A stretch of 64,000 nt of DNA, taken from JADZAI01 sp046348585 (lineage in GTDB: Bacteria > Pseudomonadota > Alphaproteobacteria > Micropepsales > Micropepsaceae). The notes beneath the pieces were generated by a model, which saw only the letters and a list, made by a program, of their open reading frames with translations, did not search any database and was not told where the DNA came from. The DNA lies in the NCBI GenBank assembly GCA_046348585.1, contig JAXMDZ010000002.1:62001-126000 (forward strand), written 5' to 3'. Position numbers and translations under genes: made by a program. This document shows, in pieces, positions 41,352 through 50,198 of the stretch; position 1 is the stretch's first letter; each line of letters opens with the position of its first letter.

Positions 41352-43298
41352 TCAGTAGCGAGCGGAGACCGCGAGCCGGATCGAGCGGCCGGGCCGGGGC
41401 AGTTCGTCCTTCAGGAAGGAGGAATGCACCCGCACCTCCTCGTCGGTGAGGTTGCGGCCGTCGAGCATCAGCGTCACGTCCTCGTCCGCGAAGGGCTGGA
41501 ACGCGAGGCGCGCGTTGAGGACGGTCGATCCCGGCGTTTCGGTCTCGAAGGCCGCGACATGGCTCTGTTCGGCGATGTCGACCATTTCGACGCGAGCCGT
41601 CCAGCGGGCCGCTTCCGCTTCGAGGCCGAGCGTGACGGTGCGCGGCGGGATGCGCGGCAGGTCGCCGCCCACGTCGAATTCGGCGCGCACGAGGTCTGCC
41701 CCGGCGGTGGCGCGGACCGCAACGCCGGAAATCTGAGCGAGGCGGACGGAGAGCGAAACCTCGCCGCCGGTGAAGGTCGCGTCGCGCTGCACGAAGGCGA
41801 ATTCGGGCAGCAGGTCGCCATCGTCCAGCATCACGTCCGCGCCGGTCGGCACCAGGGCGATATAGCCGTCGAAGCCGATGCGGTAGAGGCTCAGTTCCAC
41901 CGACCAGGCGTCGGACACATAGCGCACCGAGGCTTCCAGCGAGGTCGCGGTTTCGATGTCGAGCGACGGATCGCCGACCTCGTAGGCCGCCGTCGCCAGA
42001 TGGGGACCGTCGGCGAACAATTCGACATTGGTCGGCGCGCGTTCGGTGCGGGCGATGGTGAGACCCGCGAACCAGCCTTCCGCCGGGCGATAGAAGGCGC
42101 CGATCGATGCGCTGACCGGCGTGAAGTCGCGGCTGCCGAAGACATCGTTGTCGAGATCGCGGCGTTCGATCCGCAACCCGCCCTCGACGCCCCACACGCC
42201 GCTGTCCCAGCGCTGGACGGTGAAGATCCCGGCATCGCGGGTCAGCGTCGGCGCGATGAAGGACTCCTCGCCCTCGGCCGAGAAATCCGTGCGGGCGAAC
42301 TGCACGCCGGTCGCGCCGGAGAGACGGCTGCTCTCGCCGCCATTGTGCAGTTCGAGACGCGCTTCGAAACCGTCGCTGTCGAAACGGGTGCCCGGCGTGC
42401 CGTCGCCTTCGAACTCGGTGTGGGTGTAGTCGGAGACCTGGGCCGCCCAGTCGAAGCGGGTGAAGGGACCGAGGCCGAGCCGCACGTCGCCGCGCAGTTC
42501 GCCGCGGGTCTGCTTCAGCTCGATATGGCCGCCCTCCTCGCCCGGCGCTTCGGGCGGCAGGCCGTAGGAGGTGCGGTAGTCCTTCACGCCGAGCCCGGCG
42601 AACCCCCAGGACTTGACCAGCGCCGCCCCGGCGGAGAGCGACCCCATCGTGGTCCAGGAGTTCTCGGCGAGGCCGAGCGGCGTTTCGTAATCGCCGGTGT
42701 CGCGGCCGGCCCAGTCGAGATTGACCGCCACATCGCCGAGGCCGAGGCTGAGGCCGAGCGCACCCTGCGCGCCCTCGTCGGCCGAGGACCAGGCGGCGAG
42801 CCCCCGCGCCCCGACAGCGTGCTCCGGCAGCTTCGTCGGGATGGTCTCGTCGATCACGTTGACGACGCCGCCGACCGCATTGCCGCCATAGGCGAGCGCC
42901 GCCGCGCCGCGCAGGACCTCGATGCGGCGGGCATCGACCGGATCGGCCCCGACCGCGTGATCGGGGCTGGCCGAGGACGCATCGATCGTGCCGATGCCGT
43001 TTTCGAGCACCCGGATGCGATCGTCACCCAGGCCGCGGATGATCGGGCGGCCCGCGCCCGCGCCGTAAAAGGTGGAGGAGATGCCCGGCAGGCCCGAGAG
43101 AAGCTCGCCCAGCGAGGTGTTGAGGCGGGCGACGATGGCGTCGCGGCGCAGCACCGTCGCGCCCTGGAGGCTTTCGATGCGTGCGCCTTCGAGCGGCGCG
43201 GTGACGACGACTTCCTCGCTGCCCGACGGCGGGGACTCGGCGGCGAGGGCGAGCGGCGCGGTTCCGGCGAGCAGCAGAGCGGCGAGGCTGAGGCGCAT
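41352..43298 (-). CDS. ZnuD-like TonB-dependent receptor, probable zinc uptake
   Basis: A 648-residue outer-membrane receptor with a signal peptide (MRLSLAALLLAGTAPLALA) and a TonB box-like EEVVVTAP. The plug contains RPIIRGLGDDRIRVLENGIG, DASSASPDHAVGADPVDARR and IEVLRGAAALAYGGNAVGG, the pattern of ZnuD-family zinc receptors. The barrel ends in the usual aromatic residue (LAVSARY). I see no His-rich extracellular loop as in the neisserial protein. A Zur-like box 41 bases before the ATG supports zinc-responsive control. Confidence 0.88.
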   Translation of the reverse strand: MRLSLAALLLAGTAPLALAAESPPSGSEEVVVTAPLEGARIESLQGATVLRRDAIVARLNTSLGELLSGLPGISSTFYGAGAGRPIIRGLGDDRIRVLENGIGTIDASSASPDHAVGADPVDARRIEVLRGAAALAYGGNAVGGVVNVIDETIPTKLPEHAVGARGLAAWSSADEGAQGALGLSLGLGDVAVNLDWAGRDTGDYETPLGLAENSWTTMGSLSAGAALVKSWGFAGLGVKDYRTSYGLPPEAPGEEGGHIELKQTRGELRGDVRLGLGPFTRFDWAAQVSDYTHTEFEGDGTPGTRFDSDGFEARLELHNGGESSRLSGATGVQFARTDFSAEGEESFIAPTLTRDAGIFTVQRWDSGVWGVEGGLRIERRDLDNDVFGSRDFTPVSASIGAFYRPAEGWFAGLTIARTERAPTNVELFADGPHLATAAYEVGDPSLDIETATSLEASVRYVSDAWSVELSLYRIGFDGYIALVPTGADVMLDDGDLLPEFAFVQRDATFTGGEVSLSVRLAQISGVAVRATAGADLVRAEFDVGGDLPRIPPRTVTLGLEAEAARWTARVEMVDIAEQSHVAAFETETPGSTVLNARLAFQPFADEDVTLMLDGRNLTDEEVRVHSSFLKDELPRPGRSIRLAVSARY

Positions 43299-43338
43299 CG
43301 TGGGGATCTCCGAGGGGACGAGCGGCCCCTATACGGAA

Positions 43339-43353
43339 TGTTATATCGTAACA
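43339..43353. promoter_or_regulatory. Zur-like operator
   Basis: TGTTATATCGTAACA (TGTTA-N5-TAACA) lies in an AT-richer patch 41 bases before the ZnuD-like receptor start. It resembles the TGTTATA-N-TATAACA palindromes bound by Zur in proteobacteria. The combination of site and gene is stronger than either alone. Confidence 0.6.
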
Positions 43354-43393
43354 CAACAGGGTTGAGCCGCCCCGCCCGAGGGCATGGGAGGCG

Positions 43394-43412
43394 GCTTAAT
43401 CCAGCATTAAGC
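43394..43412. promoter_or_regulatory. CtrA-type motif within a 7-bp inverted repeat
   Basis: GCTTAATCCAGCATTAAGC contains TTAA-N7-TTAA (43396-43410), the classical CtrA recognition spacing, and is also a perfect 7-bp inverted repeat. It lies 84-102 bases upstream of the TauE gene and about 96 upstream of the ZnuD-like receptor. TTAA is rare in this GC-rich DNA. Confidence 0.45.
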
Positions 43413-43496
43413 TGGCCGGCGTCGCTCGGCAGGCCCGCCGCGTGGCATCGCCACGATCCGAGGCGCGCACCGCGCCGCACCCTGTGAGGACATGGC

Positions 43497-44285
43497 TTGG
43501 ACCCGCTGCTCGAAGGCTTTCTGATCTTCCTCGCCGTGGGCTTCACCGCGCAGCTCATCGACGGCGCGGTGGGCATGGCCTATGGCGTGACGGCGGCGAC
43601 CGTGCTGCTCGCCTTCGGCGTGCCGCCCGCCACCGTTTCGGCGAGCGTCCATGCCTCCAAGGTCTTCACCGGCGCGGCCTCGGGCGCGGCCCATGCGATG
43701 CACGGCAATGTCGAGCGGCGGCTGACGCTGTGGCTGGCGGCAGGCGGCGTGCTGGGCGGAGTCGTGGGGGCCTATATCGTCACCAGCCTGCCGGCCGCGA
43801 CGCTGAAGCCCGCGATCATCGTCTATCTCGGCGTCATGGGCATCGTGATCCTGCTGCGCGCCGGGCGGGCGATCGAAGCCAAGCCCCGCCGGTTCCGCCT
43901 GCCCTTCCCGCTCGGCGCGATCGGCGGCTTCCTCGATTCCATCGGCGGCGGCGGCTGGGGCCCGACCGTGACGACGACGCTGGTCGGCTCCGGCGTCGAG
44001 CCGCGCATGGCGATCGGTTCGACCAACGCGGCGGAGTTTTTCGTCGCGGTCGCGGTGTCGTCGGCCTTTCTCGGCCTGCTGCTGACCGGGCACTGGGACC
44101 AGGCGGATCATCTCAGCGACAATCTATGGCCGGTGCTCGGCCTGATCGCGGGCGGCTTGCTGGCCGCCCCGCTCGCCGCACGGATCACCCGCGTGCTGCC
44201 GCCGACCCGCATGAGCTGGATCGTCGGCTGCGTGGTGATCGCGCTGGCGGCCTGGCAGGGACTGCAGCTCGCCAAGCTCGTCTGA
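43497..44285 (+). CDS. TauE/SafE family sulfite or anion exporter
   Basis: A 262-residue protein starting at TTG 43497, 6 bases after GAGGA. The internal duplication of TauE/SafE is clear: FTAQLIDGAVGMAYGVTAATVLL and PLGAIGGFLDSIGGGGWGPTVTTTLV, each followed by helices, eight in all. The family exports sulfite, sulfoacetate or related organic anions. No sulfur gene is nearby, so the substrate is unknown. It converges with the phytase gene 4 bases away. Confidence 0.88.
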   Translation: MDPLLEGFLIFLAVGFTAQLIDGAVGMAYGVTAATVLLAFGVPPATVSASVHASKVFTGAASGAAHAMHGNVERRLTLWLAAGGVLGGVVGAYIVTSLPAATLKPAIIVYLGVMGIVILLRAGRAIEAKPRRFRLPFPLGAIGGFLDSIGGGGWGPTVTTTLVGSGVEPRMAIGSTNAAEFFVAVAVSSAFLGLLLTGHWDQADHLSDNLWPVLGLIAGGLLAAPLAARITRVLPPTRMSWIVGCVVIALAAWQGLQLAKLV

Positions 44286-44289
44286 GCGA

Positions 44290-45354
44290 TCAGGGCAGCG
44301 CCAGCGCCAGCTTCACGTCGCGCCAGTCGACCAGCTTGTAGTTCTGCTGCCGCCCGTCACCGTCGTCGGTGTCGTGCATGGCGATCGCGCCTTCGAGATA
44401 GGGCCCGATGGGACCGGACCAGGCGTCGATGCCGTCGGTGACGGTGACGTTGTCGATGGACCCGCCTTCGACCGCGAAGCGTCCCTTGTAGGTATAGGCG
44501 CCGCCGTCGACCTGCCACACCGGATAGGTGCTGTCGCCCTGGCTGGAGGCGATGAGATAGGTGCGTCCGCCATCGCGCATGATCGTCAGGCCCTCGACGT
44601 CATCGGTCAGCACCTTGCGGTCCACCGCATAGACCTGAACCGGCGTCGCCGGGGCGGCGGGATCGAAGTCGAAACGCCAGATGCCGACGTCTTCCTCGCC
44701 GAGATAGAAGACCTGCGCCGCGTCGTCGACGACGCAACCCTCGGTCTGGCTGGAGACCTTGAGCGTGCGTTCCAGCTTGACGGCCGGTCCTTGCGGCCCG
44801 GCGGTCACGCGGTACTGGCGCGCCTCGCCCGCCTTGGTGTTGGGCATCAGGTAAATCGCGTCGCCGCGCCTGCCCATGCAGAAGCCGTAGGGCTCGCCCA
44901 TGTCGGTCGGGATGAAGCCGTAGGGCTTCACCTCCAGCGTCGCCGGGTCGAGCAGATAGGTGACGATGCCGAAACGCGCCCGTTCCGCCGCCGCGATCAG
45001 CACATAGGACTTGCCGTCCACGACGAAGCCGTCGCGCAGATCGACATTGTTGAGCGGACCGTCCGGGAAGAACTGCCGCACCGTGCCGTCGAGATTGTGG
45101 ACGTAGAGGCCGTCCGACTTGTCGGTGCCGATCCACAGCGCGCGGCTGGGATCGGCGCGGTCCGCCCAGAGGACCGGATCGTCGGCGTTCACCTCCGGAT
45201 CGGTCGTCACGACGGTTTCGGCGACCGCGGCGACCGGACGGGCCGGATCGCCGAGCGCCGCCGTCCCTTGAGGAATCGCCGGTTCCGGCCCGCTACAGCC
45301 GGTCAGCGCGGCGAGCCCGAACGCCAGCGCCACACTCTGCACATTCATCGGCAT
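44290..45354 (-). CDS. Beta-propeller phytase, lipoprotein
   Basis: A 354-residue enzyme that removes phosphate from phytate. ATG 45354, behind AAGGGAGA, gives a lipoprotein signal with lipobox LTGC. Propeller motifs in order are NADDPVLWADRADPSRALWIGTD, GPLNNVDLRDGF, SSQTEGCVVDD, YLGEEDVGIWRF, VEGLTIMRDGG, YLIASSQGDSTYPV and DNVTVTDGIDA, matching the calcium-binding residues of the Bacillus-type family. It is divergent from a large TonB receptor, an association known from other phytate-using proteobacteria. Confidence 0.93.
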   Translation of the reverse strand: MPMNVQSVALAFGLAALTGCSGPEPAIPQGTAALGDPARPVAAVAETVVTTDPEVNADDPVLWADRADPSRALWIGTDKSDGLYVHNLDGTVRQFFPDGPLNNVDLRDGFVVDGKSYVLIAAAERARFGIVTYLLDPATLEVKPYGFIPTDMGEPYGFCMGRRGDAIYLMPNTKAGEARQYRVTAGPQGPAVKLERTLKVSSQTEGCVVDDAAQVFYLGEEDVGIWRFDFDPAAPATPVQVYAVDRKVLTDDVEGLTIMRDGGRTYLIASSQGDSTYPVWQVDGGAYTYKGRFAVEGGSIDNVTVTDGIDAWSGPIGPYLEGAIAMHDTDDGDGRQQNYKLVDWRDVKLALALP

Positions 45355-45548
45355 CGCGGTCTCCCTTGCGCCGCCGCTTTGCCGCACGGCGCAGGCCCTG
45401 CCAAGGGCGCGAACGCCTGAAATCGCGCGGGGACCGCAACTTCATCAATAAGACCGACAATCGTCGCAACAGCTTCAACGTCCCGACTCGCCGGCGTCGC
45501 AGTGGACCCGTACCCGCCGCAGCAGCGGAACACGGGGGACTTCGGGAC

Positions 45549-48332
45549 ATGACGAGCAGACACACGCGGCGCTTCATGGCGGGCGTCGCCGCCGCCGCCA
45601 TTCTGGCCGCCGCGAGCGCGGCGCTCGCCGCCGATCTGCGCGGCGCGGTGACCGACGCCGACACCGCCAGCGGGCTTCCGGCGGCGACGGTGCGCGTCGT
45701 GGAGACCGGCGCGACCGCGGTCGCGGGCAGCGACGGCCGCTTCACGCTGCGCGGCCTCGCGCCCGGCCAGTACACCATCGTCGTCACCTATGTCGGCTAT
45801 CCCGACGCGACGCAGACCGTGACGGTCGCCGAGGACGGCGCCAGCCTTTCGATTTCGATGATGCGCGAAAGCGCCTCGGAAGAAGTCGTGGTCGTCGGCG
45901 AGCGCCGGGCGCAGGCGGTCGCGCTGCAGGACAAGAAGCAGGCCGACAACGTCGTCGAGACGCTCTACGCCAACGACGCGGGCAAGCTGCCCGACCAGAA
46001 TATCGGCGAGTCGCTGCGCCGCCTGCCGGGCCTCACCATCGCCAACGACCAGGGCGAAGGCCGCTACATCCTGATCCGCGGCGTCGATCCGAACCTCGTC
46101 AACGTGACGATCAACGGCGCGACCACGGGCGCGCCCGAAGAAGGCGGACGGCAGGTCAAGTCCGACGACATTCCGACCGCGCTGGTCGCCTCGGTCACGG
46201 TCGTCAAATCGCTGACCCCCGATCTCGACGCCAACGCGATCGCAGGTTCGGTCGACATCAAGACGCTGTCGGCGTTCGACCGCGACGGCTCGTTCCTGTC
46301 GATCAGGGGCGGCGGCGGCTATTTCGCGCTCAATCACAAGGTCTCGTCGGACGCCGACATTTCGGGCGGCGCCCGTTTCGGCGACAATGACGAGTTCGGC
46401 CTGGTGCTGGCGGCGAACTATTCGGACCGCAAGTTCGAGTCGGAGAACGTGCAGACGCCGGGCAACTGGATCAACCGCAACGGCTATATCGTGCCGGACG
46501 ATTTCCGCCTGCGCGACTACAATCTGGACCGCACGCGCTGGGGCCTGGTCGGCAATTTCGACTGGCGTCCCGACGAGGCGACCAAGCTGTTCGTGCGCGC
46601 CTTCTACGCCAATTACCGCGACTCCGAGACGCGCGACCAGTTCCGCATCGAGCTGACGCAGGGCGGCGGCAACCAGACCATCAACCAGACGCCGACATCG
46701 GGCACCTTCACCACCGGTCGCGGCACGCGGCTGGTGCGCCAGCGGGTCGAGCAGGAAGAGATCTTCTCCATCGGCACGGGCGGCTCATACGAATCCGGCG
46801 ACGACGAGTTCTCGCTGGAAGCCTCCTACACCCGCGCCCGCAAGAAGGACCCGGCCCGCAACGAGTGGGAGTTCCGCTCGTCGAGCAACGCCGCGTTCGC
46901 CACGAACTACGATCTGTCGGGCGATATGCCCGTCGTCACGCCGGTGGGCGCGACGCCCTACGATCCGACCGCCTTCACCTTCCGCCGCGTGCGCTATGTC
47001 AGCCGCATCGCCGAGGAAGACCTGGTTCAGGTGAAGGGCGACTGGCAGCGCTGGCTGGAGATCGGCGGCGGCGAGGGCTACCTCAAGGCCGGCTTCAAGG
47101 TGCTCGATCGCCAGAAGACGTTCGACCAGACCGCCGACTATTACAACGCCGCCGGCGGGGCGCTTGCCTTCAACCTGAGCGCCGTGGCGGGCGCGGGCAA
47201 ATACGCGATCTACGACGGCGATTACCGCTTCGGCCCGCGCGTCGACTATCCGCTCGCCCAGGCCTATTTCGCGGCGAATCCGGCGCGCTTCGTCCGCGAC
47301 GTGAACGGCTCGGCCTACGAGTCGCTGTTCACCGACTACGAGGCGGACGAGCGCATCATCGCCGGCTATGTGATGGCCAACCTCAAGTTCGGCGACCTGA
47401 CCGTCGTTCCGGGCGTGCGGGTGGAGAACACCGAGGCGACCTATCGCGGCCGCATCCTACAGCCCGCCGCGCCGGTCGACACCGGCTTCAACAATGTCGT
47501 CGATCGCAGCTACACGGACTGGTTCCCCAGCCTCAACGCCAAATACGAGGTGGACGAGAACCTGTTGTTCCGCGTCGCGGTCACCACGGCGATCGGCCGT
47601 CCGAACTATGAGGACCTGGCGCCCAACATCCTGATCGACGGCACGTCGATCACGCTCGGCGATCCGGGCCTCTCGCCCCTCAAATCCGTCAATTACGACG
47701 CGACCGTCGAATACTACATGCCGGGCCAGGGGATCATCGCGCTGTCGGCCTTCTACAAGAACATCGACGACCCGATCTATCGCCGCACGACGAACGAGAC
47801 CGACTACGCGGTGCCGGGGCAGGTCTTCCCCGTCGCCACCGTCTCGGCGCCGTTCAACGCCGAGAGCGGCAAGGCCTATGGCGTGGAGCTGAACGTGCAG
47901 TCGCAGTTCACCTTCCTGCCCGAGCCGTTCGACGGACTGGGGATCGCGGGCAACATCGCCTATATCGAGTCCGAGGCGAACGGCCTCGCCGGCCGCACCG
48001 ACGCCGTGCCGCTGTTCGGCCAGGCGCGCTGGGTGGGGACGATCCAGCTCTTCTACGAGAAGGAAGGCCTGGCGGCGCGGCTGGCCTATTCCTACCGCTC
48101 CAAGATCCTCGACTCGGTCGGTGCGACGGCCGCCACCGACATCTACTGGGACAATACCGGCACGCTCGACGCGCGCGTCAGCTATGCCTTCTCCGACAGC
48201 GCGGCGGTCTATGTCGAAGGCAGCAATCTGACCGACGAGCCGTGGCGGACCTTCATCGGGGTGAAGAACCAGCTTGGCGAGAACGAGCGCTATGGGCGGC
48301 AGTTCCGGGCGGGCGTCCAGCTGGCGTTCTGA
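45549..48332 (+). CDS. TonB-dependent receptor with carboxypeptidase-regulatory N-terminal domain, probably for phytate or its products
   Basis: A 927-residue outer-membrane receptor. ATG 45549 gives a twin-arginine-like or ordinary signal (MTSRHTRRFMAGVAAAAILAAAS...). A CarboxypepD-reg-like domain (LRGAVTDADTASGLPAATVRV, LAPGQYTIVVTYVGY) precedes the plug (GKLPDQNIGESLRRLPGLTIAND, YILIRGVDPNLVNVTINGA). Barrel and C-terminus (FRAGVQLAF) are typical of the large Caulobacter-type receptors. The divergent phytase suggests uptake of phytate or inositol phosphates. No Pho box is recognisable between the two genes. Confidence 0.92.
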   Translation: MTSRHTRRFMAGVAAAAILAAASAALAADLRGAVTDADTASGLPAATVRVVETGATAVAGSDGRFTLRGLAPGQYTIVVTYVGYPDATQTVTVAEDGASLSISMMRESASEEVVVVGERRAQAVALQDKKQADNVVETLYANDAGKLPDQNIGESLRRLPGLTIANDQGEGRYILIRGVDPNLVNVTINGATTGAPEEGGRQVKSDDIPTALVASVTVVKSLTPDLDANAIAGSVDIKTLSAFDRDGSFLSIRGGGGYFALNHKVSSDADISGGARFGDNDEFGLVLAANYSDRKFESENVQTPGNWINRNGYIVPDDFRLRDYNLDRTRWGLVGNFDWRPDEATKLFVRAFYANYRDSETRDQFRIELTQGGGNQTINQTPTSGTFTTGRGTRLVRQRVEQEEIFSIGTGGSYESGDDEFSLEASYTRARKKDPARNEWEFRSSSNAAFATNYDLSGDMPVVTPVGATPYDPTAFTFRRVRYVSRIAEEDLVQVKGDWQRWLEIGGGEGYLKAGFKVLDRQKTFDQTADYYNAAGGALAFNLSAVAGAGKYAIYDGDYRFGPRVDYPLAQAYFAANPARFVRDVNGSAYESLFTDYEADERIIAGYVMANLKFGDLTVVPGVRVENTEATYRGRILQPAAPVDTGFNNVVDRSYTDWFPSLNAKYEVDENLLFRVAVTTAIGRPNYEDLAPNILIDGTSITLGDPGLSPLKSVNYDATVEYYMPGQGIIALSAFYKNIDDPIYRRTTNETDYAVPGQVFPVATVSAPFNAESGKAYGVELNVQSQFTFLPEPFDGLGIAGNIAYIESEANGLAGRTDAVPLFGQARWVGTIQLFYEKEGLAARLAYSYRSKILDSVGATAATDIYWDNTGTLDARVSYAFSDSAAVYVEGSNLTDEPWRTFIGVKNQLGENERYGRQFRAGVQLAF

Positions 48333-48356
48333 GGGGGCCAATCCGAGGCGGGGCCC

Positions 48357-48391
48357 AAAAAGCAAAATCGGCGACGTGGCCCCGTCGCCGA
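48357..48391 (-). terminator. Strong intrinsic terminator for minus-strand transcription
   Basis: TCGGCGACG (48368-48376) and CGTCGCCGA (48383-48391) form a perfect 9-bp stem with a 6-base loop. Reading the minus strand, the stem is followed at once by TTTTGCTTTTT. On the plus strand the bases after it are TCCGCCTC, so it serves only minus-strand transcription. No protein gene is recognised upstream of it on that strand. Confidence 0.75.
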
Positions 48392-48960
48392 TCCGCCTCT
48401 GCTCTCCGGCGCCGCACCGCCGTCGCCGGCGGCCGATGCCCTATTCAGCTCTTCGCCATCCGAACCTTCCGGCAAACCCTGTTCGGATCCACCTTCCCGT
48501 CCCGACTGCCCCGGACTGACCCCTTGCGGGATTTTCATCCGAAGCTGAGCCGATGAACCGTTGCCAGCCCATCCTCTCCGAAGCTCGACCGTAGGGGCCA
48601 GACGTCGCGCCTCCGGTCTCGCCGCGCCGGCCTTGCGGCCCCGCTTGCGCCCTCTGAACGGCATTGGCCCGCCGTTTCGGGTTCATGGACCGATGCGTCC
48701 GCCTTGCGGCCTTCCGCACCGGAGGTCTTCCCGTCCGCCGACTACTTCAGGCTCGCGCCCTTTTCGCCGATGGCCGCCGGGAACCGTCGCCCCCGTGGAC
48801 CTCAAAGGTTTCCCGCGCCAATCTCCGGCTTTCGCCAGCAGGTTTCGTTTCACCTCGAGCGAAAGGCTGTTCCTCATTCGCCAAGGCGTCAATCGGGCGA
48901 TTCGGTTATGCACCACACTATCCACACAAATCTGTAATGGAGCGGAATCCGCCTTGACCG
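48357..48960 (-). ncRNA. Candidate long structured noncoding RNA
   Basis: The 680 bases between the TonB receptor and the next gene (48333-49014) hold no convincing protein gene: frames on both strands are short and third-position GC is poor compared with neighbours. The minus strand instead is full of GNRA-capped hairpins: GGC-GAAA-GCC (48827-48836), GGC-GCGA-GCC (48750-48759), GCC-GCAA-GGC (48701-48710), GGCC-GCAA-GGCC (48629-48640) and CCC-GCAA-GGG (48521-48530). Longer stems are TTCATC/GATGAA (48534-48557) and ATCCGAAC/GTTCGGAT (48458-48488). The strand agrees with the terminator at 48357-48391. It does not match RNase P, SRP, 6S or tmRNA as I know them. The 5' end is not defined. Confidence 0.5.
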
Positions 48961-49014
48961 AGCCGTCCACAAACCGGCCTTAGTGCCGTCATATTGCGCG
49001 ATCATCAGGACGAC

Positions 49015-49713
49015 GTGACCGCACTCGCCTACGAGCATTGGCCGCAGACCGGGACGCGCGAGACGGCGCATCCGCAGCTTTCGCTGTGGGCGGCGGCGTC
49101 GGTGCTGGCGCATCTGCTGGTCGTCGCCTGGATTCTCGCTTCGCCCGAACCCGAGCCGATGCGCATGGCGGACCATGCCGTGCAGGACGACCGGCCGCCG
49201 GTGCAGGTCGTGGTGCTGCCCTATGCGCCGACCGCCGCGCCCGAACCGAACGCCGACGTCACCGCCGACCGGCCGAGCAATGCGCTGCCGCCGCCGGTGC
49301 GCAAGCTGGACGCCGAATCCGACATCGCCGCCTCGCCCGACGCGCCGCCGGTCGGCGGCGTCGGGCCGGTGGACCCGCGGGCGCTGGAGGAATTCGTCAA
49401 GCGCAACGAACGGGCCGAGCGCGAGACGGCGGGCGGGCCGGGTTCGACCTGGACGACGTGCAGCCGCCTGTCGCCCGAACGCCGCCTGCTGGAGCCGGCG
49501 TGCGACGGGCTGATGCTGAAGCGCGGTGAAGGGCCTGGCGTCGCGGCGAGCCTGGAAGCCCCCGACGCCGAGACGCTTGAGGCGATCGCCAAGCTGAACC
49601 CGCCGCCGACCGCCCAGGACGAGGCGGACGCCATCGGCAACAGCGACCGCAACACCGACCGTTCGTACCGCAATCAGGCGGACGAAGTGCGCGGCCCGCT
49701 GCCCTGGGAGTAA
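49015..49713 (+). CDS. Membrane-anchored Pro-rich periplasmic protein, function unknown
   Basis: A 232-residue protein. GTG 49015 follows AGGACGAC; a TTG seven codons upstream is possible. One N-terminal membrane helix (LSLWAAASVLAHLLVVAWILA, near residues 22-42) is followed by a Pro-rich stretch (PPVQVVVLPYAPTAAPEP) like the periplasmic linker of TonB. There is no TonB C-terminal domain. The C-terminal half has two Cys (TTCSRL, EPACDG) that probably form a disulfide. I do not recognise a family. Confidence 0.7.
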   Translation: MTALAYEHWPQTGTRETAHPQLSLWAAASVLAHLLVVAWILASPEPEPMRMADHAVQDDRPPVQVVVLPYAPTAAPEPNADVTADRPSNALPPPVRKLDAESDIAASPDAPPVGGVGPVDPRALEEFVKRNERAERETAGGPGSTWTTCSRLSPERRLLEPACDGLMLKRGEGPGVAASLEAPDAETLEAIAKLNPPPTAQDEADAIGNSDRNTDRSYRNQADEVRGPLPWE

Positions 49714-49757
49714 GGCGGCTTGGCGGAGCCGCGCCCGTTCGCTAGACAGGCGCGGTC

Positions 49758-50198
49758 ATGACATCCCATTCCGCTCCGTCTCCCGCTCCGGCCGATCTTT
49801 CCGCCTACGTCCCGATGTCGGCGATGACCGGGTTCAACGCCTATATCGGCACGCTGCTGCGCCATCCCGGCAAGGCGGCGGGCGAGGCCGGGCGCTTCGC
49901 CTTCGTGCCGGGACCGCAGCACCTCAACGGCGGCGGCGCGCTGCATGGCGGCTTCCTGATGACCATCGCCGACAACGTGCTGGGCACCACCGTGCACGAG
50001 GCGACCGACGGGCGGATCGCCTCGACGGTGACGCTGAACACCGATTTCCTCGCCGGCGGCACCGCCGGCGCGCCGGTGCTGGCGACCGCCGCCATCACCC
50101 GCAAGACGCGCTCGCTGATTTTCGTGGCCGGCGAACTGACGCAAGGCGACCGCGTGCTGATGACCGCGAGCGGCATCTGGAAGATCATCGGCGCATGA
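49758..50198 (+). CDS. PaaI-type hotdog thioesterase
   Basis: A 146-residue hotdog protein. The signature HLNGGGALHGGFLMTIADNVLG contains the HGG element, and ASTVTLNTDFLAGG is the usual following strand. It hydrolyses acyl-CoA thioesters; the acyl group is unknown. It overlaps the next, related gene by four bases (ATGA), so the two may form a heteromer or act in sequence. Confidence 0.88.
   Translation: MTSHSAPSPAPADLSAYVPMSAMTGFNAYIGTLLRHPGKAAGEAGRFAFVPGPQHLNGGGALHGGFLMTIADNVLGTTVHEATDGRIASTVTLNTDFLAGGTAGAPVLATAAITRKTRSLIFVAGELTQGDRVLMTASGIWKIIGA

Noticed and set aside
45355..45548. A Pho box between the phytase and the TonB receptor
   Set aside because: CTGT and TTGTC elements occur, but the 11-bp direct-repeat spacing does not hold.
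48910..48975. DnaA-box-like sequences (TTATGCACC, CTATCCACA) suggesting a replication origin
   Set aside because: Both have a mismatch, there are only two, and no dnaA, parAB, hemE or AT-rich unwinding region is near.
48561..48983. A 140-codon plus-strand open frame
   Set aside because: Low-complexity, no ribosome site, atypical codon use, and antisense to the candidate structured RNA.
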